Positions 19,169 to 28,039 of a DNA stretch of 64,000 nucleotides are shown here, piece after piece. The DNA is from Neobacillus drentensis (GTDB taxonomy: Bacteria > Bacillota > Bacilli > Bacillales > Cytobacillaceae). Within the stretch, counting starts at the first letter, position 1. Each line of letters begins with the position of its first letter. The translations under genes were made by a program, and so were the position numbers. Location: the NCBI RefSeq assembly GCF_021560175.1, contig NZ_CP091110.1, forward strand, positions 1,974,001 through 2,038,000, written 5' to 3'. The notes under the pieces are model-generated. The model was not told the origin of the DNA. It was given only the letters and a program-made list of their open reading frames with translations, and did no database searches.

Positions 19169-19651
19169 ATGAATCCAATGAATTACGTAGTTGTTTCTTC
19201 AATCGGAGCTGTTATTATGGGCTCTCTTGCTCTGTTCGTTCGGATGAAAGCAGCAAAGAAACCGACCAATGCAAAAAAAATTATCCTGCCACCTTTCTTT
19301 ATGGCGACTGGGGCATTGATGTATGTGGTACCGGAGTTTCGCTTAACCCCAATGGAAATTGGTGAGGCAATTATAGTTGGGATGCTGTTTTCCATTTTAT
19401 TGATTAAGACTTCAAATTTTGAAATTCGAGATAATAATATTTATTTAAAACGGTCGAAGGCCTTTATCTACATCCTTGTCGGGTTGTTAATTCTTCGTCT
19501 GGTTCTAAAAGCAATTTTGAGTACTACGATTGATATCGGACAGTTAAGCGGGATGTTCTTCCTGTTGGCTTTCAGCATGATTGTCCCTTGGCGTGTGGCA
19601 ATGTACCGTTCATATATGAAACTCTACAGAGAACTTCATAATAGTAAGTAA
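19169..19651 (+). CDS. ccdC: CcdC/YneJ family membrane protein
   Basis: A 160-residue integral membrane protein with four or five helices, matching the CcdC family (DUF1453) by position after ccdA and by IILPPFFMATGALMYVVPEFR. In B. subtilis ccdC is not essential for cytochrome c maturation and its role is unclear. yneI, a CheY-like gene normally between ccdA and ccdC, is absent; the 160-bp gap holds no receiver domain. ATG 19169 or 19178. Confidence 0.85.
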   Translation: MNPMNYVVVSSIGAVIMGSLALFVRMKAAKKPTNAKKIILPPFFMATGALMYVVPEFRLTPMEIGEAIIVGMLFSILLIKTSNFEIRDNNIYLKRSKAFIYILVGLLILRLVLKAILSTTIDIGQLSGMFFLLAFSMIVPWRVAMYRSYMKLYRELHNSK

Positions 19652-19700
19652 AATGACATTGATTCCTCCGGGAGTCAGTGTTTTTATATGTAAATAAAGA

Positions 19701-19727
19701 AAAAAACCGCCTTGTTAGGGCGGTTAA
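19701..19727 (-). terminator. Terminator after yneK
   Basis: AACCGCC/GGGCGGTT hairpin followed on the minus strand by a T6-7 run, overlapping the last codons of yneK. Confidence 0.8.
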
Positions 19728-20149
19728 AATAGATGTTCATACGGAGTAACATCAATTTGATTTTGAAAGAGCTTTTTACGCAAAAACTTATGATCCCGTT
19801 TTGGTGTGGCTTGAATATAGCCGCGAATAACGAGTTCTTCTGTTATTTTGGAGGCATTTTCTTTTACGGCCAGCTCACCAACTTTCCCTGCGATTTTATG
19901 TTTTGCTACATCACGGAATAGTTCTGGCACGGGACTGACAAGATCATTGAGCAGGGCCTTTTCTTCAGGACCCCAGAGGTGAAGAGATTCATTTACATAA
20001 TGTTCTTCCCAATCCATGACCGATTTGCCATCTTCCTTTGGCATCTTTTTCAGAAACTTTCGGAACATAAAGAAGCCGCCAATTGAAAAGGAACCTATTA
20101 AAAAGACTACCCAAAATAGGATAAACCAGAGAAACCAACCTTGAAGCAT
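19724..20149 (-). CDS. yneK: YneK, DUF2621 membrane protein
   Basis: A 141-residue protein with one N-terminal membrane helix (~5-28) and a soluble domain containing DWEEHYVNESLHLWGPEEKALL and KENASKITEELVIRGYIQATPKRDHKFL. It is the gene expected here by Bacillus synteny, and its function is unknown. ATG 20149 has TAGGTG upstream; GTG 20158 is alternative. Confidence 0.85.
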   Translation of the reverse strand: MLQGWFLWFILFWVVFLIGSFSIGGFFMFRKFLKKMPKEDGKSVMDWEEHYVNESLHLWGPEEKALLNDLVSPVPELFRDVAKHKIAGKVGELAVKENASKITEELVIRGYIQATPKRDHKFLRKKLFQNQIDVTPYEHLF

Positions 20150-20400
20150 GCTATTCACCTACAATAACGATATTATTATCTATTATAGTCTTTTTCTTGG
20201 GCGGATGACAAGAATTCGTCACAAGTTTGGCTTTAATCAAATAGGAAAAATGCGATATGGGATTGGAATTGCTTGTCGAAAAAATGACAATTCGGCCAAA
20301 TTTATTGATTAATACTATTTTCCATTGTAATATGATATCAAGATAGTAATTGTTATTTAAAGGAATAAGATTCTTTTTTATGAAGATTTATCATTCATAT

Positions 20401-20497
20401 GGGACTGAATGGGGTACTGGTGTCCTCCACAGTCTTCAAAACTGCTTGAGACCTGCGTGCCAGGTCTGGTGGGTTCGATTCCCACGCAGTCCCGCCA
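20401..20497 (+). tRNA. selC: tRNA-Sec (anticodon TCA), target of the integrative element
   Basis: The gene folds as a selenocysteine tRNA. The acceptor stem is GGGACTG/CAGTCCC with discriminator G and encoded CCA. The anticodon loop is CTTCAAA with anticodon TCA, which reads UGA. The long variable arm is AGACCTG/CAGGTCT, and the T arm is GTGGG-TTCGATT-CCCAC. The eighth acceptor pair of bacterial tRNA-Sec appears as an A-G mismatch. From 20429 on, the sequence is duplicated at 36417. Confidence 0.87.
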
Positions 20498-20499
20498 AC
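20429..20499. repeat. attL: 71-bp direct repeat within tRNA-Sec
   Basis: An exact 71-bp copy of this segment occurs at 36417-36487 in the same orientation. It runs from the anticodon stem to just past CCA. Integrating here keeps selC intact on the integrase side. Confidence 0.95.
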
Positions 20500-20540
20500 C
20501 TATTTGCAGTGTTATCAACGGTTTGAACAGTTTTTGTACT

Positions 20541-20571
20541 GTGATTTGACAGTGATTTGAACCGTGATTTG
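20541..20571. repeat. Three GTGATTTG direct repeats next to attL
   Basis: GTGATTTG occurs at 20541-20548, 20552-20559 and 20564-20571, steps of 11 and 12 bp. They lie between attL and int, as arm-type integrase-binding sites do. Confidence 0.6.
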
Positions 20572-20685
20572 CAAGTTAAAAGTCACCAGTATTTTTTCTA
20601 TAAATTACATAGTACTAGTGAGACTGATTTTGTGAGTCCTAGTGTGTCAATTCCACCAATTTCTATAAAAAGGGTGGATTTTTTT

Positions 20686-21672
20686 ATGCAAACTGTTGTT
20701 AGAAAAACTCAACGTAAAGGAGTTAGAAGTAACAAAAACATTAGCCGTTTGAAAAATTTAGAACAAAAGATGACACTGTTTGAAATGTTTGAACGGTTTA
20801 TGAATTACAAGCAGACGGAAGGGTTAGCAAAGCCTACAATACAAGGTTATTACGAACACTTTCATTATCTTAATGACTACTTAGGTAGAGATATTCCTAA
20901 TGAAGAAGTTACAGTGGAATTATTCAGGGAGTATATTGGCTACATGCTTCACGAACAGGGATTAAAGCCTACTACTGTTAATGTCCGCATAAGAACTAAT
21001 CGTGCATTTTTACGATATTCTTTTCAAGAAGGCTGGATTCAGATACCAATCCATGAAAAATTTAAACCAATTAAAACACCAGAGGATGAAATACAGGCAT
21101 TCACACCAGCGGAAGTAAAGGCATTGCTGAACCAAATTGACGATTCACGTTTTGTGGGATTCAGAGACAAAGTGATGATCTACGTATTACTAGATACTAT
21201 GGTTAGAATTTCAGAACTACTAAATATGAAAAGGGCTAATATTGATTTAAAGGGTGGTTACATTAAACTAGAACCTCATGAAACAAAAACAAAACGGACA
21301 AGAAGCGTGCCAATATCTACCAAGACAATAAAACTACTTGAAGAGTATATGAGGGAATCAGAGGATTTTAGAAGTGAGTTCCTTTTTGTAACATATGATG
21401 GAAGAGACATCCTAAGCAATACATGGAGAAGACGACTAACTGAATTAGGTGAAACAGCTGGTATTGATAATAAGAGGGTTTCACCCCATACATTCAGACA
21501 TACTGGGGCATTATTTTATATTATGAATGGCGGTGACCCATTTTCATTACAGAAAATATTAGGTCATTCTGATATGTCTATGGTTCGGAAATATATTCAA
21601 ATGACAGATTCAGACGTTAAAAGACAGCATAATGTCTATTCGCCACTTAAAAGTATATTTGGAAGAAGGTAA
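20686..21672 (+). CDS. int: tyrosine integrase of the tRNA-Sec island
   Basis: This is a 328-residue XerC/phage-type recombinase that would integrate and excise the island at selC. The SAM-like N-terminal DNA-binding domain spans ~25-115. The catalytic residues are R174 (TMVRISELL), H268 and R271 (SPHTFRHTG), H294 (LGHSDM) and the nucleophile Y303 (VRKYIQM). ATG 20686 has AAAGGGTGG at good distance. The frame runs upstream to 20557, but that part overlaps the arm-type repeats. All catalytic residues are present, so it may be active. Confidence 0.94.
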   Translation: MQTVVRKTQRKGVRSNKNISRLKNLEQKMTLFEMFERFMNYKQTEGLAKPTIQGYYEHFHYLNDYLGRDIPNEEVTVELFREYIGYMLHEQGLKPTTVNVRIRTNRAFLRYSFQEGWIQIPIHEKFKPIKTPEDEIQAFTPAEVKALLNQIDDSRFVGFRDKVMIYVLLDTMVRISELLNMKRANIDLKGGYIKLEPHETKTKRTRSVPISTKTIKLLEEYMRESEDFRSEFLFVTYDGRDILSNTWRRRLTELGETAGIDNKRVSPHTFRHTGALFYIMNGGDPFSLQKILGHSDMSMVRKYIQMTDSDVKRQHNVYSPLKSIFGRR

Positions 21673-21684
21673 GGGGGGAGGATT

Positions 21685-22884
21685 GTGGAACTGAAAGTAA
21701 TTGATAAGGCAAAAACGGGTAAGCGTAAGGCATATAGAAATGAATTTGATGAGGTATTTTTAGATTGTAGCAATTGCGGGCAACCCAAAGCCTTAGAAAG
21801 TTATATAAATTCACCAAAAGGTTTCTATGGTAAGGATAGTAAATGCTACGAATGTAGACGAAAAAAATATTTCAAATACGAAAAGTTATTAGGTAAGGTT
21901 ATTTTACTAGGTCAAATAAGCTTAACAGTTGAAGAAGTAACAGAGAGAGGTAGACGAAAGTTAACTGATAATCAAGGAAATATCTATCTAGACTGTACAA
22001 AGTGCAAAAAGATTAAAGCAGATAAGGATTTTCGGGATAGAAAAGGATTCATTGGAAACAAGGACAGTCATTGTATACTATGCTGTATTGAAAAAGGGCG
22101 GACGTTTCGTAAAGAAAATGAAGAACACTATAAAGAATATAATCGGCAATACAGAGAGGAAAATAAAGACTGTCTAAATTGTTTAGCTAAGGTACGTTAT
22201 TATAAAAATTGGAATCATATTAGAAATAAACAAAGAGAGTATCGTAAGAAAGACCCTGAACGGTATAGAGAACATAGTCGAAACTGGGCTAGGGAGAACT
22301 CAGAATATCAAGTTCAATTGACAAGAAAAAGAAGGGCAAAAATTAGACGACTACCATTTGACTTAACGACTGAACAACGAGACCAGTTATTAGCAGGAGG
22401 CTGTTGTTTAACTGGTGATAAAGAAAACATACACTTAGATCACGTTATTCCTTTAAATATAGGACATGGGGGAACTACTCACGGAAATATGATTGCTTTA
22501 AGAGGTGACCTAAATAATTCTAAAGTCGACAACAATATTTTTGAATGGGCAAAGTTCAAACATAAACAGTTTAATTTTACAATGGAACGATTTAATGAAA
22601 TAATGACTGAGATTGCTGAGAGAAACGGATTGTCTTTAGAAGAGTACAAAAAGTATGTTTATTGGTGCTTTGATAATCCAAGAGAAGTTAATAATGGACA
22701 ACCTACTAATACTGAATTAAAAAAGCAGATGTTTTTTCAAAGATTGGATAAAGCAATAGAAATGTATATAAGAGGAGAGTCATATAAAAAGATAAGAGAG
22801 GAAACAAAGATTGTAAGTAATACCTTACTAAGATATTTAAGGGAACGTGATATTCCAACTCGGAAATCCCTAGATAAGGACTGA
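21685..22884 (+). CDS. zinc-ribbon HNH endonuclease (homing type)
   Basis: This 399-residue protein starts 12 bp after int, with RBS GGGGGAGG and a GTG start. Two similar zinc modules open it: LDCSNCGQPK...CYEC near 28-57 and LDCTKCKKIK...CILC near 96-132. A basic, coiled linker follows. The HNH core is at ~250-280 (IHLDHVIPLNIGHGG...GNMIAL...NNSK). A C-terminal helix-turn-helix (SYKKIREETKIVSNTLLRYLRERDIP) probably binds DNA. It could be a homing nuclease or serve the element's own mobility. Confidence 0.75.
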   Translation: MELKVIDKAKTGKRKAYRNEFDEVFLDCSNCGQPKALESYINSPKGFYGKDSKCYECRRKKYFKYEKLLGKVILLGQISLTVEEVTERGRRKLTDNQGNIYLDCTKCKKIKADKDFRDRKGFIGNKDSHCILCCIEKGRTFRKENEEHYKEYNRQYREENKDCLNCLAKVRYYKNWNHIRNKQREYRKKDPERYREHSRNWARENSEYQVQLTRKRRAKIRRLPFDLTTEQRDQLLAGGCCLTGDKENIHLDHVIPLNIGHGGTTHGNMIALRGDLNNSKVDNNIFEWAKFKHKQFNFTMERFNEIMTEIAERNGLSLEEYKKYVYWCFDNPREVNNGQPTNTELKKQMFFQRLDKAIEMYIRGESYKKIREETKIVSNTLLRYLRERDIPTRKSLDKD

Positions 22885-22921
22885 TTTTCCGGCTGGAAAA
22901 AAGGATAGATTAAAATTAATT

Positions 22922-22953
22922 AAAACTACTGGTCAACGACTGGTAGTTTTTTT
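22922..22953 (+). terminator. Terminator after the HNH gene
   Basis: ACTACTGGTC/GACTGGTAGT hairpin with an AAC loop and T7. Confidence 0.75.
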
Positions 22954-23040
22954 ATTTATTGTCCTATTCTTTATCATTTCTGCAAGTGAGTAAGTGTGGG
23001 GAGATTACCCATAAGTATACTTACGAAGGAATGATAATTC

Positions 23041-24297
23041 ATGTTAGTAAAAAAACCATTAAAAACAAAAATTAACATTATAGATTCAATTATGGGGTCA
23101 GGTAAAACATCATGGGCTATTCAATACATGAACGAGGCACCACGGTATAAGAAATTTATTTATATAACACCATTTCTAAATGAAGTGGAAAGGGTGCTAA
23201 ATGCTGCTGAAAGGGAATTTGTACGACCTGAGAATATAAAAGGTAAATCAAAGTTGGATAATCTCAAGAAATTGATCTTAAATGGTGAGGATATTGTTTC
23301 TACTCATGCACTATTTCAACGATTTGACAATGACCTTATAGAACTAATTGAGATGCAGGGCTACACATTGATACTAGATGAGGTAATGAACGTAATAGAA
23401 CAAGTCAAATATACAAAAGATGATATCCAAGTCCTTTTAACAGCAAAAACTAAAACTGGTGAATCACTTATCACAATAGATAAAAATGGATTTGTACAAT
23501 GGAATGAAAAGGATTATTCTGAGGGGAACTTCACACAAATTAGAAATTTGGCTGTCGTTAATAATTTAATGATATTTGAGAATACAGCTATGTACTGGTT
23601 ATTACCTGTTTCAGCCTTTAAAGGGTTTGAGGAAATATTTGTTTTAACCTATATGTTTAATGGTCAGCTACAGCGGTATTATTATGATTTGTTTAATCTA
23701 GCTTATTCTTTTCATTCTGTTACTAATGTTAACGATTCTTACCAGCTTATTGATTATATCCCACTAGATAAAGAGGATCGGTCCCATTTGAGGGAAATGA
23801 TTAAGATATATTATTCTAAGCCAATTGATAAAGTGGACCTTAATAAAATTGGTGAGGGTAGGTATTCCTTTAGTGTATCCCACTTAAAAAAAATTGTAGA
23901 AAATAATGAACTAAGACAACTAATTAAAAATAATGGATTCAACTATTATATAAATAAATGTAAGATACCGGTTGATTTGGTTATGTGGACTACATTTAAG
24001 GACTTTGAGAAAATTCTATCTCCTAAGAATTTAAAGAAACAGTTTGTAGAGGTAACAGCAAGGGCCACTAATGACTATGTAAATAAGTCAACTTGTATTT
24101 ATTTTGCTAATCGTTTTATGAATCCAATCTTAAAACAATTTTTCTTATCTAAAAATGTAACTGTAGATGAGGATTTATTCGCACTATCAGAATTACTTCA
24201 ATGGATATTTAGAAGTAGGATTAGAAATGGACAACCTATTAATCTTTATATTCCTAGTCAAAGAATGAGGGAGTTGTTAGAGGAGTATTTGAGGTAA
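23041..24297 (+). CDS. SF2-like ATPase/helicase, probably for element replication
   Basis: The 418-residue protein has Walker A at ~18-24 (MGSGKTSW), Walker B with a DE pair at D113-E114 (LILDEVMNV), motif III-like VTARAT near 341 and a motif VI-like arginine stretch (LLQWIFRSRIRNGQPINLYIPS) near 380-400. The layout resembles small DEAD/DEAH-type replication helicases of phages and satellites. The next 170 bp are rich in hairpins, which suits an origin. No primase or relaxase domain is seen. Confidence 0.65.
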   Translation: MLVKKPLKTKINIIDSIMGSGKTSWAIQYMNEAPRYKKFIYITPFLNEVERVLNAAEREFVRPENIKGKSKLDNLKKLILNGEDIVSTHALFQRFDNDLIELIEMQGYTLILDEVMNVIEQVKYTKDDIQVLLTAKTKTGESLITIDKNGFVQWNEKDYSEGNFTQIRNLAVVNNLMIFENTAMYWLLPVSAFKGFEEIFVLTYMFNGQLQRYYYDLFNLAYSFHSVTNVNDSYQLIDYIPLDKEDRSHLREMIKIYYSKPIDKVDLNKIGEGRYSFSVSHLKKIVENNELRQLIKNNGFNYYINKCKIPVDLVMWTTFKDFEKILSPKNLKKQFVEVTARATNDYVNKSTCIYFANRFMNPILKQFFLSKNVTVDEDLFALSELLQWIFRSRIRNGQPINLYIPSQRMRELLEEYLR

Positions 24298-24299
24298 TA

Positions 24300-24470
24300 T
24301 ACCGTTTATACTAAAAAAGGTATAAACAATCGCTGAAACCCTTGATAACACTGGGTTTTTTAGCGATCCCCTTATATAAGTATATATTAAAAAGTATAAA
24401 CAGTTTAACGCGTTATCTAAAGGGCTAACGCCCTTCGTGGGATAGTCTATCGACTACCCACGGCTTTAAA
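24300..24470. other. Hairpin and short-repeat cluster, candidate replication origin
   Basis: GTTTATAC (24304-24311) faces GTATAAAC (24320-24327), and GTATAAAC recurs at 24394-24401. Next come AAGGGC-TAAC-GCCCTT (24420-24435) and CGTGGG-a-TAGTC/GACTA-CCCACG (24436-24462). Tight hairpins and an octamer repeated near a helicase gene resemble small element origins. Confidence 0.45.
24330..24366 (+). terminator. Terminator after the helicase-like gene
   Basis: CGCT-AAACCC/GGGTTT-AGCG stem with one bulged base and T residues inside the 3' arm. Confidence 0.65.
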
Positions 24471-24866
24471 ACCATTATTAGAAATTATTTAACTAAGATA
24501 TTAAGGGGTTAGTTTTTAGTAGTGTGAGGCGTTAGCCGAAACACCTGACCCGTTAGGGGAAGTATTATTATTTAGTTCTTTATTATTTAGTAGTCCTTAA
24601 TTTTCCATATGTACGTTTTCAACATGTACTGAATAAATTTTTAATTTTATGTTTAGCTATGCCAATAAGTGGTAAACAATATTCGGCACCTAATATACAG
24701 CCAAATTCTAAAAACTCCCTGTTGAATTAGGGCACCTCGTTTTAGGGGGTGTTCTTTTTCTTTTGATCTAACGGGTCGGCCTTAAACTAGTGTCTCATAT
24801 TGAGGAATCTAATTAGAATTGCTATTATATATTAAACATAGTGGAAGGTAAAATAGGGGGCCTAGA
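24471..24866. other. 400-bp gap without a gene
   Basis: AT-rich with no ORF I trust. The segment 24768-24815, containing TTTTGATCTAACGG, resembles 25264-25340 (TTTTGATCTAATGG). The two share several short blocks and lie about 500 bp apart, flanking the 77-residue gene. Confidence 0.5.
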
Positions 24867-25100
24867 ATGAACAAGAGTCAAACATTACTGAACGGCTGGA
24901 CACTAATAGCACATAAATCTTACAAGCTATATTCGAACGAAAATTCCTATGTCCTAATAGATCAGGATGGTGTTCTTTCTATGCAATTTACAGTTACAGA
25001 ACAAGAGTTTGAAATAATCCATTCTGAATATGATTTAAGGGTCAAAATGATTCCAGCATTTAAGACGATAAAGGTTTTAAACGTTCCTGAGGAAGTATAG
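24867..25100 (+). CDS. hypothetical 77-residue protein
   Basis: I do not recognise it. It has an AGGGGG RBS six bases before ATG and a natural composition for a folded small protein, alternating strands and one helix (VTEQEFEIIHSEYDLR). No cysteines, signal or membrane segment. It lies alone between two related non-coding segments. Confidence 0.55.
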   Translation: MNKSQTLLNGWTLIAHKSYKLYSNENSYVLIDQDGVLSMQFTVTEQEFEIIHSEYDLRVKMIPAFKTIKVLNVPEEV

Positions 25101-25444
25101 GAAGGTTAGGGCTGACAATTATCCTTTATAGCCATATAAAGCTGGTAGGAACTATGACAGCATTTTTTATATTTATGATTAACTTGCTGTAATACGGGAA
25201 TATATAGAGATTGCTGCTACACATTTGCCCAACCCTATCTAATTTTTGACTCTTGGCTATCCTTTTTTGGATAGTCCTTTTTTGATCTAATGGACCTGCC
25301 TCAAAAACTAGGGACAAGGGTGATTTATTGTGAGGAATTGGAAATCTTTTTTCATATGAAGTCAAGTTAAAACGCTTGACGGATAAAGGTTTTTTAGGGA
25401 TATGGTTGCAAGGCCTCTAGAATATAATCACAGTAGACGAAAAA
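25101..25444. other. Gap with a repeat related to 24768-24815
   Basis: A minus-strand frame of 79 codons (25126-25365) has no RBS or recognisable sequence, and I treat it as chance. The repeat-like segment 25264-25340 is the only structure noted. Confidence 0.45.
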
Positions 25445-25470
25445 AAGGGGCCTGAGATAACTCAGCCCTA
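25441..25470 (-). terminator. Terminator after the resolvase
   Basis: GGGCCTGAG/CTCAGCCC stem with ATAA loop and one bulge. On the minus strand it is followed by TTTTTT. Confidence 0.8.
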
Positions 25471-26058
25471 TACTTTAGTAATACCGTGCCTTTTTAATAA
25501 TCTATAGAACTTCATTCGGTTGATATTATGTTGTTCACAGATCAATGTAACAGGGATTTTTCCGTCTTGATATTTTCTAATAGCCTCTTGTACTGAGGGG
25601 TTATCTAGTGTTAAATCCGCTTTTCTACCAATGTGTTTACCGTTCGCCTTAGCTAGTTCCATACCATTCTTACGTTTTTCATCTAATGTATTTATTTCTA
25701 ATTCAGCTACTGCCCCTAGAACAGTAATCATAAATTTCCCCATTGGTGTAGAGGTATCTACTATAGACCCCTGTAAGTCCAATATAACAAATGTAACTCC
25801 CTTTGTTTCTAAATCCTCAGCTATCTGTAGTAAATCCTTTACGTTACGGGCTATACGGTCAATACGGGTAATTACAACGGTATCACCAGACTGTAACGTA
25901 TTGAGTAGTTTAGTTAGCCCCTCACGTTCTTTATTTTTACCTGTAGCCTTATCCTCTACTAGTTTAATATCTTGATCGTATTGTCTTAATAGTTGTCTTT
26001 GGGTTGCTAAATTCTGACCTACTGTACTCACCCTTGCATAGCCGTATACTGTACTCAT
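25468..26058 (-). CDS. serine recombinase (resolvase/invertase family)
   Basis: A 196-residue resolvase. The N-terminal catalytic domain has the nucleophile serine in YGYARVSTVGQN and the arginine motif VVITRIDRIARN. The long helix E region contains EINTLDEKRKNGMELAKANGKHIGRK. A short C-terminal HTH (PVTLICEQHNINRMKFYRLLKRHGI) follows. ATG 26058 has AAAGGGGA; the frame continues upstream to 26112 without RBS. It could resolve element dimers or switch a DNA segment; no pair of inverted sites is evident. Confidence 0.88.
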   Translation of the reverse strand: MSTVYGYARVSTVGQNLATQRQLLRQYDQDIKLVEDKATGKNKEREGLTKLLNTLQSGDTVVITRIDRIARNVKDLLQIAEDLETKGVTFVILDLQGSIVDTSTPMGKFMITVLGAVAELEINTLDEKRKNGMELAKANGKHIGRKADLTLDNPSVQEAIRKYQDGKIPVTLICEQHNINRMKFYRLLKRHGITKV

Positions 26059-26159
26059 TTGATTATCCCCTTTACTGTAACGTAATTTGTATGTATTAGT
26101 TTGGTTACACATACTATAGCAATGTTTTAATTACGTTACAAACTTTCGTTACAAAATTA

Positions 26160-26800
26160 TCAAAATAAAATCCCTATACCAAGTGGTTTATAATTGTCAG
26201 AAAACGGTGTATTGGAAGTATACCTTCCGTTACAGATAGGGAGTTTTAAAGGGGTTTTTTAAAATAAGTGAATGGCTGCTAAACAATTAGGAGTGGTATT
26301 AATTATTAACTAAGGTATTACTGAGGGGTATTAACGATAGGGGACTTTATACACCCTCTCAGTGGGGCTGTAAAGATTAGGGGAATAGAATGAATGAGTC
26401 TATGGACATGGATAACGGCATACAGACAGCCACAGGGACAGCCACAGTACACGGGTAAGAGGTAGGATATCAGTACCAACCGTCAGGGACTAACAGTAGT
26501 CAACACACTAACGTAAGTACCAAGAGGACAACACTATACCAAGGATTGAGTCACTAGCATTAGTCACTGTCATTAGGGATTAATATATATCTGTCTTACA
26601 GCTATGCCTTTAGGGTATCTGTCACCCCCTCGATCACGTTTCCATTTAACCAGGGCAAGGGTACTAAGGGGGGCTGGGGGGCCTCTGCCCTCGGTCTAGC
26701 ATCCACTATTTACACGGTACGGATTGAAAAACTTGGACTAACGATAGGAACGACTACAGGAAATTAACTCTACTCTTATAGGTTTTAAGGTTTACCTTTG
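26160..26800. other. 640-bp non-coding block of unusual composition
   Basis: The block is more G- and C-rich than the rest of the island. It contains a 13-bp tandem repeat AGTCACTAGCATT/AGTCACTGTCATT (26549-26574) and G-tracts at 26668-26682, which lie inside an AGGGCA...TGCCCT hairpin (26652-26691). No large ORF occurs on either strand. An origin, oriT or structured RNA are all possible; I cannot decide. Confidence 0.5.
26390..26458 (+). CDS. possible 22-codon peptide
   Basis: ATG 26390 follows AGGGGA at seven bases, and 22 codons lead to TAA. The peptide contains a TATGTATV repeat. Too short to judge; it may be chance or a leader peptide. Confidence 0.2.
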   Translation: MNESMDMDNGIQTATGTATVHG

Positions 26801-26808
26801 ATTAAAGA

Positions 26809-27924
26809 TCATCTTTTTAATTTATTAGCTTGTTCCCTTTCAATTGAATCCCAGTCGATTTCATAAGATGTAAAATCAAAATACCAAGTATTCTGATAAG
26901 CGTTTTCTAAAAAAATCTCGCAATGAATCCGACCATTTTTTATCCAGGCTTGATAGGTCTGTTTTCCAAAGATAAAACGAAATCCACTATTCTCACCAAA
27001 TTCACGTGTGTTCCTTATTACAAAACTTTTAGTATGTCCAGTCAGTAATGAAAATAGTTCGACGTATTTACTTTTAGGTAGGTTCATTAATATTCCATCC
27101 TTATTAGGAAAAAGCCCCACGAATTCACCTTTTTCCCATCTATTCTTAAATTCATCAAATTGTTGTGGAGTATTATTTTTTCTTCCATAAAGCTTATGAA
27201 ACAAAATGTGAATCTCTTTTTTTAAAGGTATACCTAAAATTTCTTCATTTCGAAGTTCTAGCTTCTCAAGTATTAATTGAATTTCATCTTGGTTATAATT
27301 ATCAAGTTTTTTCCTCTCATAAAAACCTAATTCTTTCATAACCTCATCTCTTATTGTTTCAAAGGACTTAGGATGGTGTATTTGTATATCATCAGACCAT
27401 TCGTTAGATAATGCACACCGAAACCCATATTTGGCCAATGATATTTTTTTCCATTCCTTTATACTATTTCTTAAAACATTACTTAATGGAGTGATTCCTC
27501 CATTCCAGTTAGGGTTATTTTCACTGTTTTTAAGCTTTTCACTTTTTATCTCGTTATAGCAAAGAGGGCATCCGTTGCCCTTGGCAAAGCTATCATAACT
27601 CATATAATTTATATTGTTCGGATGCTTTTTGCATATATATCTCATTTGTTCTCTGGCATTGACATATTTAGTTTCTAATAGCTTAAATCCTCTTTTTTCA
27701 AAATCAACTTTCAAATCATCAATAGATTTTTTATTTCCAGAACAACAAGTACAGCCAATCCCTAATCTCATAAATTGATCGAAGTTAGTGATTTGTTCAT
27801 CATTTGGATGCTTAGGACATCTAAAACGCATTTTTACACGTGTACTTATATATTCATTTTCTAATAATTCATAGCCCCTATCTTCAAAGGATATTTTAAC
27901 CTCTTCATAAGTGAACTTTCTCAT
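26809..27924 (-). CDS. zinc-ribbon HNH homing endonuclease
   Basis: A 371-residue protein. Two related N-terminal modules bind zinc: KMRFRCPKHP...CTCCSG near 32-66 and QMRYICKKHP...CPLC near 84-122. The segment NPNWNGGITPLSNVLR is typical of phage-type homing nucleases. The HNH core spans ~155-245 (YGFRCALS, IQIHHPKSF, LFHKLYG). The C-terminal ~100 residues are unassigned. ATG 27924 has GAGGTTGG; the frame continues to 27954. It lies in no gene, so it is free-standing. Confidence 0.72.
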   Translation of the reverse strand: MRKFTYEEVKISFEDRGYELLENEYISTRVKMRFRCPKHPNDEQITNFDQFMRLGIGCTCCSGNKKSIDDLKVDFEKRGFKLLETKYVNAREQMRYICKKHPNNINYMSYDSFAKGNGCPLCYNEIKSEKLKNSENNPNWNGGITPLSNVLRNSIKEWKKISLAKYGFRCALSNEWSDDIQIHHPKSFETIRDEVMKELGFYERKKLDNYNQDEIQLILEKLELRNEEILGIPLKKEIHILFHKLYGRKNNTPQQFDEFKNRWEKGEFVGLFPNKDGILMNLPKSKYVELFSLLTGHTKSFVIRNTREFGENSGFRFIFGKQTYQAWIKNGRIHCEIFLENAYQNTWYFDFTSYEIDWDSIEREQANKLKR

Positions 27925-27990
27925 TTTTAATCCAACCTCACAGTTTGTTCTCAACCTAAATTATACCAAAAGTTTCTTGGTTGAAGCTGA

Positions 27991-28016
27991 AAAGGACCCC
28001 CCAAAGGTCCTTTTTT
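27991..28016 (-). terminator. Terminator between 26809-27924 and the secreted protein gene
   Basis: AAAGGACC/GGTCCTTTT hairpin, T-rich on both strands. It ends transcription of the minus-strand gene at 28040. Confidence 0.75.
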
Positions 28017-28039
28017 ATATATTTTTTTAGTAAAGTTAA

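Noticed and set aside
20557..20685. Upstream extension of the integrase by 43 codons
   Set aside because: The extension overlaps the arm-type repeats and lacks an RBS; ATG 20686 has a good one.
25126..25365. 79-codon minus-strand frame
   Set aside because: No RBS, odd composition, and it covers a segment that resembles the non-coding DNA at 24768-24815.
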